From: GCA-002726655 sp046582185
Lineage (GTDB): Bacteria > Pseudomonadota > Gammaproteobacteria > Pseudomonadales > Azotimanducaceae
Length of the DNA stretch: 64,000 bases
Reading direction: 5' to 3'
Assembly: GCA_046582185.1 (NCBI GenBank)
Contig: JAYGEX010000001.1
Span: 1 to 64,000 of the forward strand
Under the pieces are notes generated by a model. That model did no database searches, was not told where the DNA came from, and worked only from the letters and a program-made list of their open reading frames with translations. This document shows, piece by piece, positions 33,309-43,685 of the stretch; position 1 is the first letter of the stretch; every line of letters begins with the position of its first letter. The position numbers were made by a program, and so were the translations under genes.

Positions 33309-34643
33309 TCATAAAGCATGAACCTGAACGGGCAAATACGTGAAGCCTTTCACGAATGACGAAAAGGTTCGCTCTGGCTTACCAACAACTTCGACCATTC
33401 GAAAGCGTTTCATTATTTCTTCCCATACAATTCGTAACTGCATCTCCGCAAGACGATTGCCCATGCAGCGATGAATACCAAACCCGAAGGATAAGTGTTG
33501 CCGTGCCTTGGGGCGGTCAATGATAAATTGATTGGCGTTCTCAATGGCATCTTCATCCCTGTTGCCGGAGACATACCACATAACGATCTTGTCCCCTTCC
33601 ATGATCTGCTTGCCATTGAGGACGGTGTCCCTGGTGGCTGTTCTACGCATATGAGCCAGCGGCGTCTGCCAGCGGATAATTTCCGATACCATATTGGGTA
33701 TCAGACCCACATTGCCGCGAAGCTTTTGATACTCATCGGGATTTTCATTTAAGGCAAGCACGCCGCCTGATATGGAGTTTCGCGTGGTGTCATTGCCGCC
33801 AACGATGAGCAGAAGCAGATTACCGAGGAATTCAAACGGCATCATGTCCTTGGTATCTTTACCGTGGGCCAACATGGAAATGAGGTCACCTTTCGGTGGC
33901 TGCTTTACTCGCTCATTCCAGAGGACTGTAAAGTATTCAAGGCATTCGATAAGCTCTGCCCTGCGCTCTTCGGCTGTTTCCACGATACCGGTCCCAGGCG
34001 CGGCGGTGGCAACATCAGACCAGCGGGTCAGCTTGCGTCGATCTTCAAAGGGAAAATCAAAGAGCGTTGCGAGCATTTGAGTGGTTAATTCAACAGATAC
34101 TCGATCTACCCAATCGAAGGTTTCTCCGATGGGCAGGGAATCGAGAATTTTACCCGCTCGTTCCCGAATAATGGCTTCCATCTTGGCTAGATTGGCCGGT
34201 GCTACGACGCCGGTAACCGTCGCTCGTTGCAGGTCATGCTTCGGCGGGTCCATGGCAATAAACATGGAGAAGCCGCCCCATTTATTTTCCTGCTCAGCTG
34301 CGCTTCCATCGGTCGCTTCTTGTTCTTTCGCTGCGGCGCCTTGTTCTTTCGCTGCGGCGCCAGACTGTTTTCCACCGCCGCCCAGGCCACCAACTGTCAC
34401 ACCCATGGCAGAGGAAAACAGCTCATGGTTTCTGTCAACTTCCAGAATCTCCTTATACCGTGTTAAAGACCAGTACGGACCAAAGGCACTATCGGCACAG
34501 TAATGAACCGGATCTTCCTTTCTCATGCGCTCAAAATAAGCCCAATGCGCATCATTTTGAAACAGATGGGGCTGGGCCATATTGAAGCTTTCAAGGGGTA
34601 TGGAATAGGGATCCGGTATTGTTGGCGTGTTCAGATTAGACAT
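33309..34643 (-). CDS. Cytochrome P450 with an Ala/Glu-rich insertion
   Basis: 444 residues, soluble bacterial type. The I-helix is LIVGGNDTTRNS (oxygen-binding Thr pair), the ExxR is SEIIRWQTP, and the heme loop is FGFGIHRCMGNRLAE. Between about residues 84 and 122, just after the B-helix region, a low-complexity insertion includes two identical copies of GAAAKEQ followed by EATDGSAAEQEN; ordinary relatives lack such a stretch. It needs a ferredoxin and reductase, neither of which is encoded nearby. Its substrate is unknown; related enzymes hydroxylate terpenoids and steroids. Confidence 0.93.
   Translation of the reverse strand: MSNLNTPTIPDPYSIPLESFNMAQPHLFQNDAHWAYFERMRKEDPVHYCADSAFGPYWSLTRYKEILEVDRNHELFSSAMGVTVGGLGGGGKQSGAAAKEQGAAAKEQEATDGSAAEQENKWGGFSMFIAMDPPKHDLQRATVTGVVAPANLAKMEAIIRERAGKILDSLPIGETFDWVDRVSVELTTQMLATLFDFPFEDRRKLTRWSDVATAAPGTGIVETAEERRAELIECLEYFTVLWNERVKQPPKGDLISMLAHGKDTKDMMPFEFLGNLLLLIVGGNDTTRNSISGGVLALNENPDEYQKLRGNVGLIPNMVSEIIRWQTPLAHMRRTATRDTVLNGKQIMEGDKIVMWYVSGNRDEDAIENANQFIIDRPKARQHLSFGFGIHRCMGNRLAEMQLRIVWEEIMKRFRMVEVVGKPERTFSSFVKGFTYLPVQVHAL
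34320..34361 (-). repeat. 21 bp direct repeat inside the P450 gene
   Basis: Two identical 21 bp copies, 34320-34340 and 34341-34361, encode GAAAKEQ twice in frame (residues 95-108). This is a recent in-frame duplication within the low-complexity insertion. Confidence 0.9.
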
Positions 34644-34742
34644 GATTAACTCTTGGGAATTTCCGTAATCTTGCGAAATTCACATTGATCGATTGTCGTT
34701 ATCTTAACATGGCTATCAACATGGCAAAAAAACCACCATTTT

Positions 34743-34769
34743 GAATATTTTACTCTGGCTAAAATATTC
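34743..34769. promoter_or_regulatory. Perfect 10 bp inverted repeat upstream of recC
   Basis: GAATATTTTA at 34743-34752 and TAAAATATTC at 34760-34769 are exact inverted repeats separated by seven bases. The site ends six bases before the ATG at 34776 and 36 bases before the internal ATG that best matches the usual RecC N-terminus. It lies between the divergent P450 and recC genes. A dimeric regulator site or AT-rich promoter is possible; the binding protein is unknown. Confidence 0.55.
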
Positions 34770-34775
34770 CCTACC

Positions 34776-37700
34776 ATGGGAGATTCACCTCGTCTGACTT
34801 TTTCAATGCTGCAATTTTTCCAATCCAATGATATGTCAGCATTGACCAATGCTTTCTGTGAGCGCAGTAAAAGTATTCAGATCGATCCATTTGCTCCTCT
34901 CACCGTCATCGTACAGAGCTTCGGCACTGGCCAGTGGCTAAAGCTGCAATTGGCGCTTAAGCAAGGCATTTCCGCAAATCTGAATTGCGTGCTACCTGCA
35001 AATTTCATCTGGGAGCTTTATCGAAACCTGCTTGAGCAAGCTGAACACTCACCGTTCGACAAAGAACTGTTGAGCTGGCGACTGATGGCATTGTTGCCAG
35101 GGCAGACGTCACCGGAATTTGACGCCGTCAATCGTTATCTTGATGCCCCCGGTGATCCGGACCTGCGCATCTATCAGTTGGCCAACAAAATTGCAGATCT
35201 GTATAACCAGTATCTGCTCTATCGCCCGGACTGGATACTGGCCTGGGAGAATGGCGAGGATCTGGTGAACAATAACAAACACCCATGGCAGGCCATATTG
35301 TGGCGCAATCTACTGGAAGCTACTCCGGAATTCGCGACCCAGCATAGAGCTCGTTTACATGAACGATCCCTGGACAAACTCAGCCAAATGACCGAGCCCA
35401 GCACTCTACCGCCACATCTATCGGTATTCGGATTATCTTCCATACCGCCGATGCAGCTGGAAACGCTGCGCGCACTCTCTTGCCATATCAACGTGGACAT
35501 CTATTTTCTAAACCCTTGCCAACACTATTGGGGGGATATCGTTTCCGAACGAGGCATCGCCAGGCGATCCATTCGGCAGTTGGTAAACAAAAGCGGTGCT
35601 TTGGAGGAGGAAGATTACCTGGAGGTGGGCAATCCCCTGCTTGCGTCCCTGGGCAGGCAAGGCAGGGACTTTCTGGAAATGATCCTGGAAGCTGGTGACA
35701 TCAATACGCTTGATTTCTTTGATGAGAAGTCAGTGACATCGGCATTGAGCTATCTGCAAAATGATATTTTTAATCTGGAATTTGGCGGGCAATTTGGTTC
35801 CGACCAAGCAATTATCAAACTTAAGCTGGACACTCAAGATCGCAGCATTCAAATCCATAGCTGCCACAGCAAGCTGCGAGAGATCGAGATCCTCTATGAT
35901 CAGATACTTGCAACCATCGCCGGCAATCCGCACATAAACCCCGGCGACATCATTGTGATGGCTCCCAAGGTGACGGATTACGCGCCATTCATCAATTCAG
36001 TATTCAAAGACCATATTCATTATGGCATTGCAGATAGATCCTTAAGTGATGAATCACCACTCATCAATTGTTTTGTGAAGCTGCTTGAATTACCGGAGTC
36101 GAGACTAAGCAGTATCGAGGTGATGGACCTTCTGGAGTTTCCGGCCATTGCGCGAAAGTTCTCACTGGATGATGAGGACCTCAACACGATTGCTTACTGG
36201 ATACGAGAATCCGGTATTCGCTGGGAAACAGATGGGGAGAGCAAAGCCCGGAACTGGCAGATTCCGGCAAACAATCAAAACACCTGGCAATTTGGCCTGG
36301 ACCGTCTTTTGCTCGGCCTTGCATTGACCCCCGATGGCGGCATAGTGAACGAGACATTACCGTTCGAAGTTGATCTTGGCGACACAGAACTCCTTGGCAC
36401 TTTATGTGAGATCTTCGGCTTACTGAAATATTATCGATCTGAACTCGAAAAGCCGCGATCAGCACAAAACTGGCAAATTACGATTAATTCCTTGCTCAGC
36501 GATTTTTTTGAGACAGAAGACAGGGAAACACTCGATATTTCAACCATACAATTACTCACCCAGAAGCTGACTGAGCATACTGAAAATGCTGATCATAAAG
36601 TTGATATATCGGGCCACCTGCTTCGTTATTGGATAAATCTGCAACTGGCTGATTCCGGTTCTTCCATCAGTTTCATTTCTGGCGGCATCACCTTTGCGAC
36701 GCTTGTACCCATGCGTAGCGTTCCCTTTAAAATGGTATGTCTGTTGGGCATGAACGACAAGGAGTATCCGAGAGAGAACCGCGATATATCGTTTAACCTG
36801 ATGTTAGACCAGGCAGGCAGAAAGGGAGACCGCTCCAGGCGCATCGACGACCGCTACCTTTTCCTGGAAGCAATACTGTCTGCACGAGATGTGCTGTATG
36901 TCAGTTTTGAGGGTCGCTCACTAAAGGACAATCAGGTAAAGCCACCCTCTGTTGTTGTTAGTGAGCTTATGGAATATAACGAAGCGGTGTTCGAGACTAT
37001 TGAGCTAATAGAACACCCTCTTCAACCGTTCAGTCGGCGCTATTATTTTACAAGAGATGTTGGAACTGAGCTTGCAAAAGCAGATACGAACAAAAATAGA
37101 AATGATGATAGACCCGGGCTGGTGACATTCCAGAGATCTTGGTACGACGCACTTGATTCACCTATCGAGGTCGGTCCATTCCTGGATTCCGATCTAGCGC
37201 CTGCAGACGAAAATGAATTGAACTCGATTGGCCAATTGGTCGATTTTCTTACACACAGTGGCAGGTATTTCCTGCAGAAGAGACTGGGCATTTATTTCAC
37301 CACGGATGAAAATGAATTGCTGGAAACAGAGTCATTTACTCTCGACGGTCTGGAACGCTACCAACTTTCTGACGCCGCGCTCAAAGCGCTGATAAAAAAA
37401 CAGGACATCCGTGATTGGCATAGGGAAATGATCGCGTCCGGGTTTGTGATGGAGGGGCCGATTGGCGCCAGTTACCTAGAAGCGGAAGTTAAACACGCGC
37501 AACTGATTTACGGAGAGCTTGAGACCTATCTGGAAGAATCCATGGAGAACTACCACGGGACGATTACAGTCTCGGGGATCGAGCTTGAAGGACATCTTCG
37601 CAATTTAACAGCGGAACACATTCTGAGTTATCGAAGCGGCAAGCTGCGAAGACGACATCTGATCGAAAACTGGCTTAATCATCTATTTGCCAGCGCCAGC

Positions 37701-38081
37701 GGGTTAAATACTGATCTGCTGAGTATCTCAAGGGGCAAAAACAGCGCCGATATTAGCCGCCTGTTAGCACTTTCGCAGGATCAGGCAATGGCACATCTGG
37801 AGAATGTTGTGAATCTGTATAAGGAGGGATTGAAGTCGCCATTGTTCTTGCCGCCGGAGACAAGCTTCAGCTTCGTTCTATCAATGGATGCGAAGGATGA
37901 CTTTGATTTGGCGCAACGGGCGGCAGTGAAGGCATGGAATGGGAATGAATTTTCCGAGAGCCAGGACGTTTATTGGCGTCGTTTGTTTGACGTTAGGGAT
38001 GTGATGGATGAGGGGTTTTATGAGAATGCAGGGATCGTATATGGGCCTTTGTTGCTAAATATGGAAGTAATTTCTTCATGA
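34776..38081 (+). CDS. recC: Exodeoxyribonuclease V subunit gamma (RecC)
   Basis: 1101 residues, normal for RecC. The N-terminus has VIVQSFGTGQWLKLQLALKQ and GISANLNCVLPANFIWELY, the Chi-recognition subunit start. Later motifs are FGLSSIPPMQL and LVPMRSVPFKMVCLLGMND. RecC carries an inactive helicase-like fold that recognises Chi and scaffolds RecB and RecD for double-strand break repair. The start could instead be at 34806 (MLQFFQS), which fits other RecC proteins better; neither has a strong ribosome site. Its stop overlaps the recB start as ATGA. Confidence 0.95.
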   Translation: MGDSPRLTFSMLQFFQSNDMSALTNAFCERSKSIQIDPFAPLTVIVQSFGTGQWLKLQLALKQGISANLNCVLPANFIWELYRNLLEQAEHSPFDKELLSWRLMALLPGQTSPEFDAVNRYLDAPGDPDLRIYQLANKIADLYNQYLLYRPDWILAWENGEDLVNNNKHPWQAILWRNLLEATPEFATQHRARLHERSLDKLSQMTEPSTLPPHLSVFGLSSIPPMQLETLRALSCHINVDIYFLNPCQHYWGDIVSERGIARRSIRQLVNKSGALEEEDYLEVGNPLLASLGRQGRDFLEMILEAGDINTLDFFDEKSVTSALSYLQNDIFNLEFGGQFGSDQAIIKLKLDTQDRSIQIHSCHSKLREIEILYDQILATIAGNPHINPGDIIVMAPKVTDYAPFINSVFKDHIHYGIADRSLSDESPLINCFVKLLELPESRLSSIEVMDLLEFPAIARKFSLDDEDLNTIAYWIRESGIRWETDGESKARNWQIPANNQNTWQFGLDRLLLGLALTPDGGIVNETLPFEVDLGDTELLGTLCEIFGLLKYYRSELEKPRSAQNWQITINSLLSDFFETEDRETLDISTIQLLTQKLTEHTENADHKVDISGHLLRYWINLQLADSGSSISFISGGITFATLVPMRSVPFKMVCLLGMNDKEYPRENRDISFNLMLDQAGRKGDRSRRIDDRYLFLEAILSARDVLYVSFEGRSLKDNQVKPPSVVVSELMEYNEAVFETIELIEHPLQPFSRRYYFTRDVGTELAKADTNKNRNDDRPGLVTFQRSWYDALDSPIEVGPFLDSDLAPADENELNSIGQLVDFLTHSGRYFLQKRLGIYFTTDENELLETESFTLDGLERYQLSDAALKALIKKQDIRDWHREMIASGFVMEGPIGASYLEAEVKHAQLIYGELETYLEESMENYHGTITVSGIELEGHLRNLTAEHILSYRSGKLRRRHLIENWLNHLFASASGLNTDLLSISRGKNSADISRLLALSQDQAMAHLENVVNLYKEGLKSPLFLPPETSFSFVLSMDAKDDFDLAQRAAVKAWNGNEFSESQDVYWRRLFDVRDVMDEGFYENAGIVYGPLLLNMEVISS

Positions 38082-41000
38082 AACCACTTGTCGCTGACAC
38101 TTTTCCATTGGAAGGAATGCAGCTCATTGAAGCGAGTGCTGGTACCGGTAAGACCTACACAATTACAAATTTGTATTTGCGATTGTTGTTGGGTCACAGC
38201 AAGTCTCTCAATCGTCCACTGGCAGTAAACGAAATACTGGTTCTTACATTTACTATCGCGGCGACAGAGGAGCTACGTCATCGAATCAGGTCGCGCATCG
38301 TCGCCACAAGATTGGCGTTCATTGTAGAGGAGTCTGAAGATCCGTTCCTGAAATTTCTACTTGATGCCAGTGAGGACAGGAAGCGAGATCGTCGATTACT
38401 GGCAGCCGCTATTCAGCTGATGGATGAGGCGGCAATTTATACGATTCATGGCTTTTGCGCGCGGGTATTGAAGGAGCAAAGTTTTGATACCGGTATGTTG
38501 TTTGATCAGAACATGGATGCGGATAAGGAGCGATTACTGGCACTGGCGTGTGAGGACTGTTTTCGTCAGGAGATCCTGAGCCTGCGAGACTTTGACAGAA
38601 GGCAAGCCTTGGATATCTGGCCAAACCCTCAAGTGCTGCAATCGAGAATTCGTAGCTTACTGGTTCGCGACAATCTGGTCCTGTTACCGGAAGCACATGA
38701 GGTGAATTCCAAACAGGTCAAATTGATCGCTACGATGATAAAGGCAAAGGCCCTCTGGCTTGAAAGTGATCTTGCAACAGTTCTTAAGGATGCCGGATTG
38801 AAAGCCAATACAAACTCGTTTAAGAAGCTGGATGAGATGAACGAATTCTGCGGCCAGGAGGGCATACCTGATCCGCTGTCGCCTTTGTGGGAGCACTGGA
38901 GTTCAGAGAAGCTAAACAAAAACCTAAAGGCAGGAAATGCTGCCCCGGAGCATCCGTGCCTGGACCTGATTGAAGCAATTTATCAATCAAGAGATGTTGT
39001 GGATGAAATAAGGTCGGCGCTCTGGCAGACGATGTTCAACCGGGTTCGCCTCAATATGAATAAAATGAAACAGGACGCCAACCAGCTGACGCTTGATGAC
39101 TTACTGACACAGCTTAACAGGGCTGTTACCAGCAACGAGAAATTTGCCAGTGAACTTTCAAAGCTCTATCCCTGCGCGCTGGTGGATGAATTCCAGGATA
39201 CAGATGATATTCAATACGGTATCTTTGATGCCATTTACAACCGCCCGGGAGAGCAGAGCCTGTTGTTGATTGGTGATCCAAAGCAGGCTATTTACCAGTT
39301 TCGCGGCGCCGATGTTTTTACCTATATCAATGCCAAGAGGGCCTGCGGCAACAATGTTTATTCTCTGGAAACCAACTGGAGGTCTTCACCGGCACTGATC
39401 GATGCTGTGAACCACCTGTTCGATAAGCACAGCATCTTCGACAACGATATCGATATGCCATTTCTGGCTGTTAAGGCACCTGAGAAAGGAACAGACGGGA
39501 TTGAGGCATCTGGCTTATTACTGGATGGGACATTGCAAAGACCGTTTTCCTTGTTTCTCACTGGCGAAGGTGAGAAAGCAATCAACAAGGATGATGCTCG
39601 TATGTTGGCGATGAATCATGCCGCCGAGGAAGTGAGTCGAATATTGACGCTATCCGCCAGAGGTAAAGCGACCATCTGCGATAGTCCCGTAAACGCCGGG
39701 CAGATTGCCTTTCTGGTTCGCAGCCGTGTGGATGCAAATGCCGTTCAATTAGCGCTAAGAGCCAGAAACATAAAGAGCGTGTACCTGACCCAGGATAGTG
39801 TCTTCCTGGAAAATACCGCCAAGGACCTTGGCCTTGTTCTGCAAGGTATTATTGATTTCAACAGTCATCGCGCAAGTAAGGCAGCGCTGGCAACCAACCT
39901 GCTTCAATGCACCGTTTCAGAAATACAAGCGCTGAATGTGGACAGTCTTCTTCAGCAAAAGTTAAGTGAAGAGTTTCTTGACTACCACAAGATCTGGTCC
40001 AGCCGCGGCATCGCGCCAATGATTGAAAAACTAATCGTCAATAGAAAGATTGCCGATAAGTGGCTGGGGCAGGCGGACGGTGAAAGACAAATCACTAACC
40101 TGCGTCATCTGGCTGAGTTACTACAGCAACGATCAACGGTCACACCGGGAATGCATCGGCTACTGAATTGGTTCCTAAGGGAAATTAGCGGCGCCGAGAC
40201 CGGCGCCGGTGAGCAGCGGCAACTAAGACTCGAAAGTGACGAAAACCTGGTGAAGATTGTCACCATGCACGCGGCAAAGGGGCTCGAATACGATATCGTC
40301 TATATCCCTTTCGGTGCATTTTACAAGGCGCTTGGCAAAAAAGAGCCCGGTCTCTTTCACCGTGAGATGCAATCTGGCTTCGAAGCCTGCCTGGAGCTCG
40401 GCGAGGACAAAGCACACAAACAGCAGGCACAAAGGGAGATACTGGCGGAAGATATGCGCCTCTTATATGTGGCGATTACCAGGGCAAAATTTTACTGTTG
40501 TCTCGGCATTCCAAAAATTCGCGATCTCCCCAAATCTGCACTGGCTCGATTACTTGACATCGAATCCGCAAAGACAAGCAGTGCTGAAATTCTGCAACGT
40601 TTGTCTATCTTGCCTGCGGCCTTGTTTCAGCTTGATTGTGTATTGACTCCGGATGTAACAATTTTCACCAACGATGCCACTGTTGCCACTATGGCAAGGC
40701 TTGTACCACCGCATGCGCCTCCCGCCATCAACGATTCCTGGCGCTTGCACAGTTATACCGGCGTTACATACTTAATTGCAAAACACAGTCAAAGCGATGA
40801 ACAATCAATACATCATTCATATTCGGATAGGCCAGACCACACAATTCCGGGCTTTATAGATGATGATGTTGGTGAGAATTCTGGCTCATCTACTATAAGC
40901 CTAAGCCAAAGCGCGGACCGGTTTAGTTTCCCCCGCGGCGCCAGGATTGGCATCGCTTTACATAGCCTGATGGAAGATCTGGATTTCCGCTCTGATGAAG

Positions 41001-41647
41001 AGGAGCGCAAATATCGCTGTCAATGCTGCCTTAATAAGATAGGCATCATTGAAGATCAGGATATATGGCTTCCGGTATTACTCCAATGGCTGGACGATAT
41101 CCTCGGCACACCACTCATTCAGGCTAGTGCCCGGGAGACACCATTACCCTTTTGCCTTGCAGACATCAGCCGCAAAGACAGGATAGATGAACTTGAGTTT
41201 CACTTTCCATTAAATGCCAACGCTCAATTTCTGGATGAACTAAAAAAAGAAGGCTACCTGAAGTCTGCAGACCACCTCACTGTTGCCCGTCTGGAAGGCA
41301 TGATGACTGGTTTGATTGACCTCGTTGTCCGCCATGAAAATTGTTATTACCTGATCGACTACAAATCCAACCACCTCGGAAATTCGGTTGATTGCTATGA
41401 TCAACCCGCACTGCTTCAGGCAATAGAAGATCACCAATACGATTTACAGTATCTGATTTACTGCGTTGCCCTGAATAGATATCTCACGCAGAGAATCCCG
41501 GATTATGATTATGACAAACAATTTGGCGGCGTAATGTATCTGTTCCTGCGCGGGATGAATGGCCAGGAAGAATCAGGTGTCTACCATGACAAGCCATCGA
41601 GGCAGCTAATTCAGGCATTCGATCTTGCTCTTGGAATTTCCTCCTAA
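38078..41647 (+). CDS. recB: Exodeoxyribonuclease V subunit beta (RecB)
   Basis: 1189 residues. The superfamily 1 helicase motifs are visible: Walker A EASAGTGKTYT (K25), LVDEFQDTD, GDPKQAIYQFRGADVF, and VTMHAAKGLEYDIVYIPF. The C-terminal nuclease domain has GLIDLVVRHENCYYLIDYKS with the Asp and DYK residues of the PD-(D/E)xK site. RecB is the 3'-5' helicase and sole nuclease of RecBCD. It overlaps recC by four bases and recD by one, indicating tight translational coupling of the three subunits. Confidence 0.97.
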   Translation: MKPLVADTFPLEGMQLIEASAGTGKTYTITNLYLRLLLGHSKSLNRPLAVNEILVLTFTIAATEELRHRIRSRIVATRLAFIVEESEDPFLKFLLDASEDRKRDRRLLAAAIQLMDEAAIYTIHGFCARVLKEQSFDTGMLFDQNMDADKERLLALACEDCFRQEILSLRDFDRRQALDIWPNPQVLQSRIRSLLVRDNLVLLPEAHEVNSKQVKLIATMIKAKALWLESDLATVLKDAGLKANTNSFKKLDEMNEFCGQEGIPDPLSPLWEHWSSEKLNKNLKAGNAAPEHPCLDLIEAIYQSRDVVDEIRSALWQTMFNRVRLNMNKMKQDANQLTLDDLLTQLNRAVTSNEKFASELSKLYPCALVDEFQDTDDIQYGIFDAIYNRPGEQSLLLIGDPKQAIYQFRGADVFTYINAKRACGNNVYSLETNWRSSPALIDAVNHLFDKHSIFDNDIDMPFLAVKAPEKGTDGIEASGLLLDGTLQRPFSLFLTGEGEKAINKDDARMLAMNHAAEEVSRILTLSARGKATICDSPVNAGQIAFLVRSRVDANAVQLALRARNIKSVYLTQDSVFLENTAKDLGLVLQGIIDFNSHRASKAALATNLLQCTVSEIQALNVDSLLQQKLSEEFLDYHKIWSSRGIAPMIEKLIVNRKIADKWLGQADGERQITNLRHLAELLQQRSTVTPGMHRLLNWFLREISGAETGAGEQRQLRLESDENLVKIVTMHAAKGLEYDIVYIPFGAFYKALGKKEPGLFHREMQSGFEACLELGEDKAHKQQAQREILAEDMRLLYVAITRAKFYCCLGIPKIRDLPKSALARLLDIESAKTSSAEILQRLSILPAALFQLDCVLTPDVTIFTNDATVATMARLVPPHAPPAINDSWRLHSYTGVTYLIAKHSQSDEQSIHHSYSDRPDHTIPGFIDDDVGENSGSSTISLSQSADRFSFPRGARIGIALHSLMEDLDFRSDEEERKYRCQCCLNKIGIIEDQDIWLPVLLQWLDDILGTPLIQASARETPLPFCLADISRKDRIDELEFHFPLNANAQFLDELKKEGYLKSADHLTVARLEGMMTGLIDLVVRHENCYYLIDYKSNHLGNSVDCYDQPALLQAIEDHQYDLQYLIYCVALNRYLTQRIPDYDYDKQFGGVMYLFLRGMNGQEESGVYHDKPSRQLIQAFDLALGISS

Positions 41648-43500
41648 TGGCTAAGCTCTTGCAACATTTTTTACAGGAAAGAGTACTCAAAGGTGAGATT
41701 CGCTATGTAGATGCCGAATTCAGCAAGCTGATGTACAGACACGCCGGGGGGTTCACTAGCGCAATCGCCGACCTGATCGCTGATTTAAGTTATTCGCTGT
41801 CACTTCAACACAGTTGCCTCGATATCAGCAAGGTCAAGAAAGAGGTGCTGGCAGAATTGCACACGCTCTCAATAGTGAGTGACAGCGCGGAACAAGAGAT
41901 CACGCCATTGATATTAAGGGGCAGGAAACTCTATCTTCACCGTTATTATCAATACGAGAAGAAAATTGCCGAGGCGCTAATTTCAAGAAATACCTTGCTG
42001 GATACCAAGTCAGATTTTTCTGCTGAGCTGCAGTCAACATTTGGTGAAACTTCAGCGACAAAGCCTTCGCAAACAATAGACTGGCAACAGCTTGCTATTA
42101 TGCAGGCGCTGACCCGGCGCCTAACGATAATTACCGGCGGCCCCGGCACCGGCAAAACAAGCACTGTAGTGAGGATCCTGGCTATTTTGCTGGGTGATAA
42201 TTCCGGTCACGCATTATCAATCAAGCTCGCTGCACCAACCGGCAAAGCGGCCATGCGGCTATCGGCGTCCATATCGGATTTCCTGCCTAACATCCCTGAA
42301 CCAGTGAGGGCTAAAATACCCACGGAGGTTCACACCATCCATCGCCTCTTGGGTATGCGTAACAACGGTAGAACTTATCGATACAATTCCGACAACCCCA
42401 TAGTCACCGACCTTCTTATTGTTGACGAAGTCTCTATGGTGGATCTCACGCTTATGCACCATCTTCTGGATGCACTGATGCCCAGCACAAGATTAATTCT
42501 GTTGGGTGACCCGGAACAATTACCCTCTGTGGATGTGGGCAAGGTGCTCGCCGACATTTGCCTGAGCAGCTCCGGCGTAAGCCCAGGGTACAGCGCTGAA
42601 TTTTCAATCCAGGCGAAGAAACTGCTGGGCGTTGATGTGCCGGTTCGAAGTGAACCCCATAAGCTCGTGGATTCCATATGCCATCTGCAGAAAAATTACA
42701 GATTCGCCCAGTACCAGGGAATTGGCCAACTGGCAAACCTAATCCGCTCCGGCGATGCGCAGCTGGAATCCAGCGTCGATGATGAAGTCAGGGTATTGAA
42801 TATAAGCGCCCTATCGCCGGCGAAGCTAAGCCGGGAAATTTCCTCTTATTTCTTTGAATACGAAATGCTGATTAGGGATACAGACATTGATGCCCTGACC
42901 CTCATCCACAGCTTCGAGCAAACCAGAATTTTGTGCCCATTACGCGATGGGGACCTCGGCATTGAAACGCTGAATAAGGAAATAGAATCCTACCTCGAGT
43001 CCAAAGACCTGAAGCCTTCAGCGCAAGCGTTTTATCATGGCAGACCCATTTTAATCACCCGAAATGACTACGGTTTAGGTCTCTTTAATGGTGACGTTGG
43101 AATTTGCATAATTGAGGAAGACGGGTTCAAGGTAGCTTTCCTCAATAATGCCGGAGACCTCAACTACTACTATGCATCTCAACTGCCTGCCCACGAAACT
43201 TGCTTTGCCATGACGGTTCACAAGAGTCAGGGCTCCGAATTCAACCATGTGACCCTGATCGTTCCAGCGCTCAACACCGCTGCTTCAGAACAGTTGTTAA
43301 CAAGGGAGCTTGTATACACAGCAGTGACACGTGCACGCGATTCCATTGCCATCTATGTTGATTCAGAGACATGGGAACAGGCGCTGACAAGATCTGTTAG
43401 TCGCTCCAGCGGACTTTCGTCTTTCTTTAATACTGATATAGCAAAAAAGGGTTTAACAAAAACAGCACAAGCAGGGGTTGAACAACTCGGCCTGTTTTAG
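41647..43500 (+). CDS. recD: Exodeoxyribonuclease V subunit alpha (RecD)
   Basis: 617 residues. Walker A is ITGGPGTGKTST (K170); other helicase motifs are LLIVDEVSMVDL, ILLGDPEQLPSVDVGKVLAD and FAMTVHKSQGSEFNHV. RecD is the fast 5'-3' helicase of the complex. The start codon overlaps the recB stop (TAATG). The order recC, recB, recD without ptrA between recC and recB differs from the E. coli arrangement but is common in other gammaproteobacteria. Confidence 0.97.
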   Translation: MAKLLQHFLQERVLKGEIRYVDAEFSKLMYRHAGGFTSAIADLIADLSYSLSLQHSCLDISKVKKEVLAELHTLSIVSDSAEQEITPLILRGRKLYLHRYYQYEKKIAEALISRNTLLDTKSDFSAELQSTFGETSATKPSQTIDWQQLAIMQALTRRLTIITGGPGTGKTSTVVRILAILLGDNSGHALSIKLAAPTGKAAMRLSASISDFLPNIPEPVRAKIPTEVHTIHRLLGMRNNGRTYRYNSDNPIVTDLLIVDEVSMVDLTLMHHLLDALMPSTRLILLGDPEQLPSVDVGKVLADICLSSSGVSPGYSAEFSIQAKKLLGVDVPVRSEPHKLVDSICHLQKNYRFAQYQGIGQLANLIRSGDAQLESSVDDEVRVLNISALSPAKLSREISSYFFEYEMLIRDTDIDALTLIHSFEQTRILCPLRDGDLGIETLNKEIESYLESKDLKPSAQAFYHGRPILITRNDYGLGLFNGDVGICIIEEDGFKVAFLNNAGDLNYYYASQLPAHETCFAMTVHKSQGSEFNHVTLIVPALNTAASEQLLTRELVYTAVTRARDSIAIYVDSETWEQALTRSVSRSSGLSSFFNTDIAKKGLTKTAQAGVEQLGLF

Positions 43501-43685
43501 TTGCTGTTGAATCCTACAGGAGTGGAACGGTTCTGGATGTTGCCGGTCTAATTTAAAGGCAAATGCCTCCACATAAATACGAGATGGAAAAATAAGCATC
43601 GAACATTTCTCCGCTGCCGATATAATCATTGCAAAGACACAGTCCGAGGGCAACATAGTCCAATCGGGAGCAGGACATTAATACG

